The position numbers and the translations under genes were made by a program. From Anaerolineae bacterium (GTDB taxonomy: Bacteria; Chloroflexota; Anaerolineae; Aggregatilineales; Phototrophicaceae): 33,818 bases of DNA. Numbering within the stretch: position 1 is the stretch's first letter; each line of letters opens with the position of its first letter. Under the pieces are notes generated by a model. That model was not told the DNA's origin and did no database searches. It worked only from the letters and a program-made list of their open reading frames with translations. The stretch is from contig JAFLCH010000004.1 of assembly GCA_017303775.1 (NCBI GenBank), positions 19,722 to 53,539 of the forward strand, in the 5' to 3' direction. Shown piece by piece: positions 25,066 through 33,147 of the stretch.

Positions 25066-25913
25066 ACTTCCTCAGTTTCCGGTTGAGCTAAACGGTGGTG
25101 CAGCACCTGCCAGAGCCATGCCAGCAAGAAAAACCCGGTACAGGCCAGCACAATCGCCGCACCGGATGAGACGTTGGCGTAAAACGAGGCATACAGCCCG
25201 ATCACCCCGGACGCAACAGCGATGAGGATGGCAATCCCCATCATGCGCCACAGGCGATGGGTGAGCAGGGATGCAGCTGCCGCCGGGGTAATCAATAAGG
25301 CTGAAGTCATCACCACGCCCACGACTTGAATGCTGCTGACGACGGCAAACGCCAGCAGCAGCAGCAGAAGATAACGCAGCCACGACGCTTTCAACCCGAT
25401 GACTTCGGCATGAATCGGATCAAAGGAGGTGAGTTCGAGTTCCTTGTGAAACAGAAACAACAGCAGCAGTATGCCTCCGGTAATCAGCGCGATCAGCCTC
25501 AGATCATCGGCGGTCACGCCCAGAATATTGCCAAACAGGATATGGGTGAAGTCGCGGAATGAACGAGCCTGACTCATCAGCAGTACACCGAGGGCAAACA
25601 TACCCGTGAAGACCACGCCAATCGCGGTATCTTCCCGAATCGCTTCCCGGCGCGACAGCCAGCCAATGCCCAGCGCGGTACAGACCCCCGCCAGCAGCGC
25701 CCCGACAGACAGGCTAAAACCGTTCAGATACGCGACCACCACACCGGGTAGAATCGTATGCGACAGGGCATCGCCGATAAATGCCATCCGCCGCAGAACC
25801 ACATAGACCCCAATGCTGGCACAGGTTAGCCCAACCAGCACCGCCGCCAGCAGCGCGGTTTGCATAAACATGAACTGAAACGGCGCGGTCAACCAGTCGA
25901 GGATGTCATTCAT
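25056..25913 (-). CDS. znuB: Zinc/manganese ABC transporter permease (ZnuB/ABC-3 family)
   Basis: 285 residues with about eight membrane helices. It has the ABC-3 family features RRMAFIGDALSHTILPG near the N-terminus and TSALLITPAAAASLL, the cytoplasmic loop that contacts the ATPase, near residue 205. It forms the membrane channel of the zinc importer with the ATPase and binding protein encoded just upstream. Its start overlaps the ATPase stop by 4 nt (ATGA) and its stop overlaps the ferredoxin gene. Manganese or iron transport is an alternative, but the ZinT-domain binding protein points to zinc. Confidence 0.93.
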   Translation of the reverse strand: MNDILDWLTAPFQFMFMQTALLAAVLVGLTCASIGVYVVLRRMAFIGDALSHTILPGVVVAYLNGFSLSVGALLAGVCTALGIGWLSRREAIREDTAIGVVFTGMFALGVLLMSQARSFRDFTHILFGNILGVTADDLRLIALITGGILLLLFLFHKELELTSFDPIHAEVIGLKASWLRYLLLLLLAFAVVSSIQVVGVVMTSALLITPAAAASLLTHRLWRMMGIAILIAVASGVIGLYASFYANVSSGAAIVLACTGFFLLAWLWQVLHHRLAQPETEEVWN

Positions 25914-26656
25914 GCCAAGGCTCCAACTTTCATCCTGTTAAACGCTCCCGGTGGGTGCGCGATTTCGCGTCCGTCTGCCAGATACAGCGCACCATCAAAG
26001 TCACTTTCCAACCTGCCAAGATCATGCGTCGCCGTAATCACCGTTTTCTGCTCATGGCGGAGCAGCCGTAGCAGTTCAATCATCAGGTGACGGGTTTCGG
26101 CATCGACAGCGTTCAGCGGCTCATCCAGCAGCAGCAGTTCCGCTTCCTGTGCCAGCGCCCGTGCCAGTAACGCCCGCTGCTGCTGTCCACCGGAAAGCTG
26201 GCTGATCTGGCGTTCCCGTAACGCGCTCAACCCTAAGCGGTCAATCACTTCATCGGCAATGCACCAGTCCTGCCGGGAAGGGCGTTTAAACCAGCCCAGA
26301 TGGACATAACGTCCGGTCAGCACCAGTTTTCGTAAGGTAATCGGGAAGCGCCAGTCGATTTCCCCGCGCTGCGGCAGATAGGCGACGCGATGGTGACACG
26401 CGCCGGGTGGATTGCCGTAGATGGCAATGCTGCCAGAACGGACAGGCAGCAGCCCTGCCACCGCTTTGAGCAGCGTGGACTTGCCTGCCCCGTTATGGCC
26501 GACCAGCGCGATCTGTGCGCCAACCGGCACGCACAGACGCACACCTTTCAGCGCCAGCCGCCGTGTCCCCGGATAGGCAACGATGAGATCACGGATCTCC
26601 AGTGCGGGTGCGCTGGGAACAGCATCCTGATGAACGCGGCGGCTGTAGGGAAACAT
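25910..26656 (-). CDS. znuC: Zinc/manganese ABC transporter ATP-binding protein (ZnuC type)
   Basis: 248 residues forming a single ABC ATPase domain: Walker A GHNGAGKST at about 54-62, Q-loop YLPQRG, signature LSGGQQQR, Walker B LLLLDEP and a TATHDL H-loop. The YLPQRGEIDWRFPI segment is typical of the Mn/Zn/Fe (ZnuC/MntB/SitB) branch. It energises uptake with the adjacent permease. The gene starts 2 bp after the binding-protein stop, and its own ribosome site is weak, so it probably relies on coupling. Confidence 0.93.
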   Translation of the reverse strand: MFPYSRRVHQDAVPSAPALEIRDLIVAYPGTRRLALKGVRLCVPVGAQIALVGHNGAGKSTLLKAVAGLLPVRSGSIAIYGNPPGACHHRVAYLPQRGEIDWRFPITLRKLVLTGRYVHLGWFKRPSRQDWCIADEVIDRLGLSALRERQISQLSGGQQQRALLARALAQEAELLLLDEPLNAVDAETRHLMIELLRLLRHEQKTVITATHDLGRLESDFDGALYLADGREIAHPPGAFNRMKVGALA

Positions 26657-26658
26657 TG

Positions 26659-28821
26659 CTATTGCAGTGCCTCAGTGATGGTATTGATGTTGTAGCGCAG
26701 CATACTCAGATAGGTCTCGCCTGCTGTCCCCGGCTGACCGAGCGCATCGGTGTACAAGGTCGGGGCGACGATCACACCCGCCTCACTTGCGACTTGTTCG
26801 ACCAGCGCCGGATTCGTGATGTTCTCGGTGAAAATCGCCGGAACACCGCTTGCCTGAATTTCGCCAATCAATTCAGCCAGTTCACCTGCGCTCGGATCGG
26901 CGGCTTCAGTGGAAAGTGACCCCAGTACATTTAGCACTTCAAAGCCGTATTCGTCCGCGAAGTATCCAAAAGTGTCATGAGATGTGACAAGGATACGGTT
27001 CGCTTCGGGAATAGTCGCCACCTGTTCGCGGATATAAGTATCCAATGCCGTCAGTTCGGCGATATAGGCTTCGGCGTTGGTCGCATAAACATCAGCGTTG
27101 GCAGAATCAGCTTCGCTGAGTGCGGCGCGGATATTTTCGACCATTGCGATACCGTTGTTGGGATCATGCCAGATGTGGGGATCGAAGTCACCATGTTCGT
27201 GGTCATGTCCATCATCTCCGCCTGCCAGCATCGCATCCAGCATGGTGGAATCGCCGCGTTCTGCCAGCATAAATGCCGCCCAGCCTTCCGCGTTGACGGT
27301 GTAACTTTCCACATAAACGGCTTCGGTCAGCGTGTCTGGTCCCACCGTTGCAAACCAGGTGGCATTTTCGGGTGATTGGGTGAGGTCGTCAAAACTCACG
27401 CTGCCGTAACGGAGGTGAAAGTTTGGCACGTCGCCAAAATCGCCGCTGTGCAGCGGGGTTGCAATCACATAGCGGTACGGCTCACAATTGGGGTCTTCTG
27501 TTTCCCACTGATACCATGTTCCAAAAGGGACACCGACGAACATCGCTTCCTCTTCGCCCATCAGTTGATAAGCGCAGGTCAGGCGGGTATCCCCATCAAG
27601 GTAGGTAACAGTTCCATCGGCAACGATCACTTCGTCGAAATCGACACGTTCGACGCTGTGAATAAAGGCTTCGGCTTCTTCGATACTCACGCCGACAATT
27701 TCTGCTATCGTGGCGTAGGCGGCTTGCATCTCAGGCAAATCGCTGTAACGCCGGGTGCTGATCCACGCGCCATTCCAGGGAGTCAGATCCGTAATCGCTT
27801 CATGCTCTTCCTCATGCGCGTGATCCGCTTCTGGAGCCGATTCCTCTGCTGCCTGTTCCTCTTCAGTCAGCGCGACTTCAATCCCCTGGACGCTGGCGAT
27901 ATACAGTCCGACCATCCGCGCTGACGTAATCCATGCGTTTGAGACCTGTTCGCCTGTTGTGCCTGCCGGATAAATCGAGGGATACCAGGCGGAGTCATCC
28001 GCAATCAGATCCTCAAAGCTGGTGCTGCCATAACGGAAGTGCGCGTGCGGGCTGCTGCCGGGTTCGGGCGAGTGAGGTGGCATCAGCAGCAGATAACGAT
28101 AGGCAGCACATGCTTCATTGTCGGTGCTGAACAGTGACCACATTTCGGTTGGGAAAGCGACAACGGTTTCGCTGCCGTCAAAGCTGTAGGCGCAGGTTGC
28201 CGTTCCACTGGCATCCACAATGGTCACCTGGTCACCTTCGACAGTGAACCCATCAAACGCGCTTTGATTCCCGGCCTCATAGTAGTTGAAGATGTTTTCC
28301 TGAGTCAGTTCTGGTACTACGGCAAGGATCGCATCGAAAGCAGGCTGCATGGCTTCGATGCCAAATGACCATCCGGTTACCCACTCGCCTGCCCAGGGAC
28401 TGAGGTCAAGCACTTCCTCATGTTCATGTTCATGAGCATGTTCATCCTCATGCTCGTGTTCGCCCTCTTCGAATGCCAGCGGCTCAATCCCATCACTGAC
28501 AACAATCCGTGTGGCGGTTGAACCCGACGATTCATACAGGTCATCCAGCCAGGTTTCAAATTCTAAGCCATTCTCAAAGATGATATCCGCCTCAGCCAGC
28601 GCGATGGCATCCTGCGGTGTAGGTTCATAGACATGCGAATCGCCATCCGGTCCCACCAGCACGGTGAGTTCGATGTTGTCTCCAGCGATGTTCTGCACGA
28701 TGTCGCCCAGGATGCTGTAGGTGGCAACCACTTTCAGCGGTTCTGCCTGTGCCCCGACGATAGAAATGCCTAAAACGAAAAACAAAAGCAGCAGTAAAGC
28801 GGTCAAGCGGCGTAAAGCCAT
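26659..28821 (-). CDS. znuA: ZnuA-type zinc-binding protein with two inserted ZinT-like domains
   Basis: 720 residues from ATG 28821 (AGGAGGAG upstream). Signal peptide 1-26. The ZnuA N-lobe (about 28-118) has H63 in [10 protein letters not shown] His/Glu-rich stretch (121-136) then leads into ZinT-like domain 1 (about 137-308) and, after DHAHEEEH (333-340), ZinT-like domain 2 (about 343-520). A final His run (539-543) returns to the ZnuA C-lobe: H549/H552 in DPHIWHDP, H615 in SHDTFGYF and D692 in LYTDAL. Domain 1 keeps the ZinT ligand spacing H250-H259-H261; domain 2 has H458-N467-H469, one ligand lost. The complete ZnuA ligand set is present despite the insertion of about 400 residues. It captures periplasmic or extracytoplasmic zinc for ZnuBC. 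Confidence 0.9.
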   Translation of the reverse strand: MALRRLTALLLLLFFVLGISIVGAQAEPLKVVATYSILGDIVQNIAGDNIELTVLVGPDGDSHVYEPTPQDAIALAEADIIFENGLEFETWLDDLYESSGSTATRIVVSDGIEPLAFEEGEHEHEDEHAHEHEHEEVLDLSPWAGEWVTGWSFGIEAMQPAFDAILAVVPELTQENIFNYYEAGNQSAFDGFTVEGDQVTIVDASGTATCAYSFDGSETVVAFPTEMWSLFSTDNEACAAYRYLLLMPPHSPEPGSSPHAHFRYGSTSFEDLIADDSAWYPSIYPAGTTGEQVSNAWITSARMVGLYIASVQGIEVALTEEEQAAEESAPEADHAHEEEHEAITDLTPWNGAWISTRRYSDLPEMQAAYATIAEIVGVSIEEAEAFIHSVERVDFDEVIVADGTVTYLDGDTRLTCAYQLMGEEEAMFVGVPFGTWYQWETEDPNCEPYRYVIATPLHSGDFGDVPNFHLRYGSVSFDDLTQSPENATWFATVGPDTLTEAVYVESYTVNAEGWAAFMLAERGDSTMLDAMLAGGDDGHDHEHGDFDPHIWHDPNNGIAMVENIRAALSEADSANADVYATNAEAYIAELTALDTYIREQVATIPEANRILVTSHDTFGYFADEYGFEVLNVLGSLSTEAADPSAGELAELIGEIQASGVPAIFTENITNPALVEQVASEAGVIVAPTLYTDALGQPGTAGETYLSMLRYNINTITEALQ

Positions 28822-28843
28822 GTGTCCTTCTCCTCCTGAATAA

Positions 28844-29290
28844 TTAACGGTTTTGCTGACAGATCGCGCAGGTACCAAAGAGCTGCAAGCGGCTTTCGGT
28901 GATGTGATGACCACTGGCCTGTTCACTCTGATGAATAAGATCGTCCAACGGTTGGCTGTCGAGATAATCCGCCCGTCCACATACCAGACAGATGAACAGC
29001 ATCATCGGCTCAGGCAGGGTTGGCATGAAGTGACTGCATCCCTGATAGCCATGTATGCGGCGCAGCAGCTTTAAGCCTTCTAGTTTCTCTACCGTGCGGT
29101 AAACGGTGGCTCGGCCCGTCTCCGGGCGTATCTGGCGGGCGGCCTCCCATGCCTGCTCCGCGCTCAACGGGGACTCGGCATGTGCCAGAATGCGAACCAG
29201 CATCTCCTGCACATCCGTCACCCGACAGCCGTTCTCACGCAGGGCGATCAGCCATTCATCAGGGTCGATTATTCGTGCCAGCATCCCCAT
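28844..29290 (-). CDS. zur: Fur/Zur-family zinc-responsive repressor
   Basis: 148 residues. The start is placed at 29290 (or 29284, which has the better-spaced GGAAG) because a longer frame to 29353 would run through both palindromic operators. The winged-helix domain (about 8-85) has the recognition segment [16 protein letters not shown]. The dimerisation domain has structural zinc pairs C101xxC104 and C141xxC144 and a HH (128-129) regulatory-site segment. Zur rather than Fur is inferred from the zinc genes on both sides. It is the first gene of the leftward operon, 22 bp before the binding protein, so it probably represses itself. Confidence 0.9.
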   Translation of the reverse strand: MGMLARIIDPDEWLIALRENGCRVTDVQEMLVRILAHAESPLSAEQAWEAARQIRPETGRATVYRTVEKLEGLKLLRRIHGYQGCSHFMPTLPEPMMLFICLVCGRADYLDSQPLDDLIHQSEQASGHHITESRLQLFGTCAICQQNR

Positions 29291-29313
29291 ATCTTCCAAC
29301 CCTTGCACTTTCA

Positions 29314-29330
29314 ATTGATACCACGTATCA
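29314..29330. promoter_or_regulatory. Zur operator, copy 1
   Basis: ATTGATACCACGTATCA, containing the perfect palindrome TGATAC-CAC-GTATCA (29316-29330). The form resembles Fur-family sites (TGATA...TATCA). It lies 24 bp upstream of the zur start. An identical copy is 29 bp away (centre to centre). Confidence 0.8.
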
Positions 29331-29342
29331 TTTACGTCTCGT

Positions 29343-29359
29343 ATTGATACCACGTATCA
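29343..29359. promoter_or_regulatory. Zur operator, copy 2
   Basis: The second exact copy of the 17-bp sequence, 38 bp upstream of the rightward GTPase start. TTGATA within it (29344-29349) could also serve as a -35 for that gene, with TAGCAA 17 nt downstream as a poor -10, so repressor binding would occlude the promoter. The rightward promoter itself is not convincingly defined. Confidence 0.8.
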
Positions 29360-29396
29360 CTGAGATTAGCAAGATCAAAATAAAAGCGAGTGTCCA

Positions 29397-30521
29397 TTGA
29401 ACCCGAAACCTGATCTCCAACCCGTTCCCGTGACCATCATTACCGGATTTTTAGGCTCCGGTAAAACCACCCTGCTCAATCGCATTCTTCATGCCGATCA
29501 TGGTCTGCGGGTGGCCGTGCTGGTGAATGACTTTGGAGCCATCAATATTGATACTCAGCTGGTTGTCGGCGTGGAGGAAGATACCATCAGCCTTGCCAAC
29601 GGCTGCATCTGTTGCACCATCCGGGGCGACTTACTCAAAGCCACCTTTGACCTGCTTCAGCGTCCAGAGCCGCCCGAATATATTCTGGTAGAGACCAGCG
29701 GTGTCTCAGACCCACTCGAAGTCGCGCTCACGTTTCGGGCGATCCAGCGTGTGCAGATTGACAGCATCCTCACCGTGATGGATGCCGAACAAATCCTGAG
29801 CCTTGACCAGCGATATGCAGCACTGGCGATCTATCAGGTCGGCATGGCGGATATCGTCATCCTAAATAAGGTCGATCTGGTGGATGGAACGCAGTTGCAG
29901 GCGGTGCGGGATTACATTCGGCGCATCGTCCCCCAGGCACGCATCATCGAGACAGCGCACGGCGATGTACCGCTCGAATTGATGCTGAATGTGGGTCAAT
30001 TCGAAATCGAGCGTTTAGCAAGCCGCCCGCCACACGACATCCATGTTCATGCTGAAGGTGACGAACATGGGCATGAAGACAACGAACACCACCATGAGCA
30101 TACCGACCACACGTTGGTGTTCAGCACCTGGAGCTGGCGCAGTTCACAACCCGTCTCATTCCGCGCCTTGCAACGGATGGTCAATCGCCTGCCGGAAACG
30201 ATCTATCGCGCCAAAGGCATTTTCTTTTTAGCCGACGCTCCTGATCGGAAAGGAATTTTGCAGGTGGTAGGCCGCCGTGCCAGTGTGACTCTGGCTCAGG
30301 ACAGTTGGGAAAACACACCGCCATACTCGCAGATGGTCGTCATTGGCGCAGCCGGAAGTGTGGACGGGGACAAACTGAACCAGCACATGGAAGCGTGTCT
30401 GGCAGTCAATGCTCCCAAATCCGAGTTGGAGTACATCACGCGCACCGTCGTTGAATGGCTGCGCCAGCGGCTGCCGATCTCGTCCAAAGTTTCAGAGAGG
30501 AACGAACTTGACCATGAATAA
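29397..30521 (+). CDS. COG0523 metal-chaperone GTPase with His-rich linker (first of tandem pair)
   Basis: 374 residues from TTG 29397 (no good ribosome site; the start is set by the conserved N-terminus and the operator position). Walker [10 protein letters not shown] (17-25), metal motif C70-I-C-C73, VETSGVSDP, NKVD (157-160). A His-rich linker (213-238, about half His/Glu/Asp) precedes the CobW C-terminal domain, which begins VFSTWSWRS. The family inserts or delivers zinc or cobalt using GTP. Its promoter region holds the two palindromes, so it is predicted to be on in zinc shortage. It overlaps the next GTPase gene by 8 nt. Confidence 0.93.
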   Translation: MNPKPDLQPVPVTIITGFLGSGKTTLLNRILHADHGLRVAVLVNDFGAINIDTQLVVGVEEDTISLANGCICCTIRGDLLKATFDLLQRPEPPEYILVETSGVSDPLEVALTFRAIQRVQIDSILTVMDAEQILSLDQRYAALAIYQVGMADIVILNKVDLVDGTQLQAVRDYIRRIVPQARIIETAHGDVPLELMLNVGQFEIERLASRPPHDIHVHAEGDEHGHEDNEHHHEHTDHTLVFSTWSWRSSQPVSFRALQRMVNRLPETIYRAKGIFFLADAPDRKGILQVVGRRASVTLAQDSWENTPPYSQMVVIGAAGSVDGDKLNQHMEACLAVNAPKSELEYITRTVVEWLRQRLPISSKVSERNELDHE

Positions 30522-31620
30522 TCACCATTTTCCTGTGCCGATGACCATTCTCAGCGGCTTTCTCGGCGCAGGCAAAACCACCCTGCTCAACCATATCCTG
30601 CATGGCACTCATGGTCTGAAAATCGCCGTACTGGTGAACGATTTTGGGGAGATTAACATTGATGCCCGGTTGGTTGTTGGCGTAGAAGGCGAAACGGTGA
30701 ACCTGTCTAACGGCTGTATCTGCTGCACCATTCGCGGCGATCTGCTTAATGAAACCATTAAACTGCTGCGGCGTGAAGATCCACCAGAGTACATCATCAT
30801 CGAGACCAGCGGTGTATCCGATCCCATCGCCGTCGCCAACACCTTCCTGATGCCCGAAGTCAAACCGCTGGTGCGGCTCGACAGCATTCTGATCGTGGTG
30901 GATGCCGATCATATCCTGACCCTCGAAGAAGAAAATTATACATTGGCACTAGATCAAATCGCGGTTGCCGACATCGTGGTATTGAACAAGGTCGATCTGG
31001 TGACAGTCGAAGAACTGGACGACATCAAGGAAAAGGTCATTCGCCGCATGGTGCCGAAAGCCCGCATTCTGGAAGTCACCTATGGACAGGTGCCGCTGGA
31101 ACTGGTGCTGGGTGTGGGCAAATACGCACCGGAACGTCTGCATCAGCGTGCCGAGCGCGATGTGCATGTGCATGGTGTCGATGAGGAACACGACCACGAT
31201 CACCATCATGACGAACATGAAGACGAACATGATCACCATCACCATGAACACACTGATCATACCCTCGTGTTCAGCACCTGGAGTTGGACGACGGATAAAC
31301 CGCTGACGCTGGGAAAGCTGCGCGGGATGTTCGAAGAGCTGCCCGATACCATCTACCGCGCCAAAGGCGTGATTCATCTCCATGAGATGTCAGATAACAT
31401 GGTGATTCTGCAAATGGTGGGCAAACGTGCCAGCCTGACGCTGGCAGGCGTATGGGGGGATGACGAGCCACGCACCCAGATCGTGATGATCGCTTCACAT
31501 GGTGGACTGGATGTTGAGGCGCTTCGCGCTCAGTTGGAAGCCTGCATCGTCGAGGATACGCTCCCTGCCGCTGTCGGTCAGGGAACTGCCAAAACAGAAT
31601 GGACACGCAAGCGCCGCTAA
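30514..31620 (+). CDS. COG0523 metal-chaperone GTPase with long His-rich linker (second of tandem pair)
   Basis: 368 residues from ATG 30514; TTG at 30508 in the same frame has a better distance to GAGAGG (30495-30500) and may be the true start. Walker A GFLGAGKTT (15-23), C68-I-C-C71, IETSGVSDP and NKVD are all present. The linker (217-249) is exceptionally His-rich. It closely resembles the preceding gene over its whole length, so the pair is a tandem duplication that has diverged, notably in the linker. Likely a zinc chaperone or storage-capable variant under the same control. Confidence 0.93.
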   Translation: MNNHHFPVPMTILSGFLGAGKTTLLNHILHGTHGLKIAVLVNDFGEINIDARLVVGVEGETVNLSNGCICCTIRGDLLNETIKLLRREDPPEYIIIETSGVSDPIAVANTFLMPEVKPLVRLDSILIVVDADHILTLEEENYTLALDQIAVADIVVLNKVDLVTVEELDDIKEKVIRRMVPKARILEVTYGQVPLELVLGVGKYAPERLHQRAERDVHVHGVDEEHDHDHHHDEHEDEHDHHHHEHTDHTLVFSTWSWTTDKPLTLGKLRGMFEELPDTIYRAKGVIHLHEMSDNMVILQMVGKRASLTLAGVWGDDEPRTQIVMIASHGGLDVEALRAQLEACIVEDTLPAAVGQGTAKTEWTRKRR

Positions 31621-32248
31621 GCCGCCTTATGGGAAAACAGAAACGACAGAAACACGCAGCGAGAATAATGTCTGCTGCACCAGTTTTTCGGCTGCCTAAA
31701 GCGGTTGAGAAGCAGGGTGAGGCACTGTTGGAACAGCAGATGTGGTGTTGGGGGGGTGATGTCCGGCGGCAGGAGGGCAATCTGCTGCTAGCCTATGGTT
31801 GTGAACGGCGATCCGCGCCAAATCCACGCTTTCACAGTGCTTACAGCTACAAGCTTTGCGCCGACTGCTGTGGGGCTGGGGCGTGTGGATGGCCCGTGAA
31901 GGTTTGGGCAGTGTGTTTTTGAGCCGTTCCCGCTTTCGGGTCAGCTATACACCGGGTGTGCATCTCCATCCGCAGGCACGGCAGGCAGATGATCTGCCGT
32001 CCGCGAAGAGTCCGCGTGATCCTGCTGCCCGGACGAACATACGCTGTTTGCTGGCTGAGGCAATCGCATGGATCGGGGAGTATGAACACGGGCTGGCTTG
32101 CCATATAGAACCGCACTATCGAGAGGCGGCTATCGCCGCATGGCCGCAGCGTCATCGTTATCGCGGGGGTACAGCGGACAGCGCGATGACAGCAACCTGG
32201 AACACTTTGGCTGAATTAGTAGGGAAGGAAATGCAGCATGGCGAGTAA
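31599..32248 (+). pseudogene. Unknown protein at the end of the GTPase operon, frameshifted
   Basis: Two frames together look like one gene. Frame 1 (31599 or ATG 31629 onward) encodes QGEALLEQQMWCWGGDV..AYGCERR..AYSYKL. At about 31854-31856 the sensible reading moves to another frame, RRLLWGWGVWMAREG, which continues to the stop at 32248 with YRGGTADSAMTATWN near the end. One base appears to be missing near 31855. The combined product would be about 215 residues, with Trp/Gly-rich and basic segments. I do not recognise the family. The position directly after two COG0523 genes suggests a metal-related function. A sequencing error is as likely as a real mutation. Confidence 0.55.
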
Positions 32249-32318
32249 ACGCCGCATCACACAGAAAATCCATGTTTGTATCGGAATTTCAGCGGTTTGT
32301 GAAGTTCACAGTAGATGA
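32238..32318 (+). CDS. Small ORF starting MASKRRITQK, possible fragment
   Basis: 26 codons from ATG 32238, overlapping the end of the frameshifted gene (coupling-like position), then a stop. The basic start resembles the N-termini of small ribosomal or nucleic-acid-binding proteins, some of which have zinc-free paralogues in Zur regulons, but the rest does not match any I know. It is probably the broken 5' end of a gene lost at the island edge. Confidence 0.25.
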   Translation: MASKRRITQKIHVCIGISAVCEVHSR

Positions 32319-32387
32319 ACTCAAAATCGTGGATAAAGCAGGATTGTCTGAATTTATGCGTTACCAGGGGGCAATGTTAAGGAGCTA
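32271..32387 (+). other. 38-codon ORF fragment at island edge
   Basis: ATG 32271 to TAG 32387 encodes EFQRFVKFTVDEL and GLSEFMRYQGAML, a composition that looks protein-like. It has no ribosome site of its own and overlaps the MASKRRITQK frame. It may be the 3' remnant of a gene whose beginning was lost. The interval 32388-32469 shows nothing else. Confidence 0.25.
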
Positions 32388-32469
32388 GTGTAAATGACCG
32401 TTCATCTGCAACTCGAGTTACGAACATCGAATCATACGAAGCCATCATCTCATAAGGATAGGCTGAAGC

Positions 32470-33087
32470 ATGACTGAATTTTGGGAGAACGCCTTCCAGG
32501 AAAAGAAAATGATGTGGGGTGAAGAACCAGCCTCATTAGCCATTGAGATCGCTGAGATTTTTAGGCAAATGGGCTTCAGAAAGGTCTTGATTCCCGGATT
32601 TGGTTATGGAAGGAATGCAATACCCTTCTATGAGAAGGGCTTTGAAGTCACCGGGATTGAAATCTCCAGCACAGCCATAACACTGGCATATGAACTGTTG
32701 GGGGGCGACATCCATGTGTTTCATGGCTCTGTTGATGATTTGCCGTTTAACCAGGAGGTCTATGATGGAATTTTTTGTCATGCGTTGATCCACCTGCTCG
32801 ATTCTGGTGGGCGAAAAAAGCTGTTATCAGACTGCTACCGTCAGCTCCGGTACGGCGGTAGGATGGTCTTCACCGCAATAACAAAGGATGCAAGTACCTA
32901 CGGGGTTGGCGAGAAGTTGGGTACAGATCGTTATAAAACGAAGGATGGGGTCAATCTCTACTTTTACGACCAGGACTCTATCAAGCAAGAATTTGGAGAG
33001 GTTGGATTGATTGAGGCGACAAAGATTGACGAAGGCGGTAACGGCAAACCAACAACAAAGTTTTGGAAAATTGTCTGTCAAAAATAA
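32470..33087 (+). CDS. Class I SAM-dependent methyltransferase (TPMT/Tehb-like)
   Basis: 205 residues beginning MTEFWENAFQEKKMMWGEEP, a start typical of small-molecule methyltransferases related to thiopurine methyltransferase and TehB. Motif I is LIPGFGYGRNA (about 40-50), followed by FEVTGIEIS with the SAM-ribose acidic residue, a VDDLPF motif II, and YGGRMVFTA. The C-terminus ends KFWKIVCQK. The target is unknown. Base composition is lower in GC than in the metal island, suggesting a different origin. AAGGATAGG precedes the ATG. Confidence 0.85.
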   Translation: MTEFWENAFQEKKMMWGEEPASLAIEIAEIFRQMGFRKVLIPGFGYGRNAIPFYEKGFEVTGIEISSTAITLAYELLGGDIHVFHGSVDDLPFNQEVYDGIFCHALIHLLDSGGRKKLLSDCYRQLRYGGRMVFTAITKDASTYGVGEKLGTDRYKTKDGVNLYFYDQDSIKQEFGEVGLIEATKIDEGGNGKPTTKFWKIVCQK

Positions 33088-33147
33088 CGACAGACGATGA
33101 TCACGCACCTTTCGATGATAGCCTGGATGGTAGAGGAACCACGCTAA

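Noticed and set aside
28822..28980. Upstream extension of the ZnuA-like frame by 53 residues
   Set aside because: It would overlap the 3' end of zur and bury the signal peptide; the ATG at 28821 has a strong AGGAGGAG site.
29291..29353. Upstream extension of the zur frame
   Set aside because: It would run through both palindromic operators and precedes the conserved Fur-family N-terminus.
29397..31620. Assignment of the GTPases to cobalamin synthesis (CobW)
   Set aside because: No cobalamin genes are nearby, whereas zur, ZnuABC and ZinT domains are; zinc is the more economical reading.
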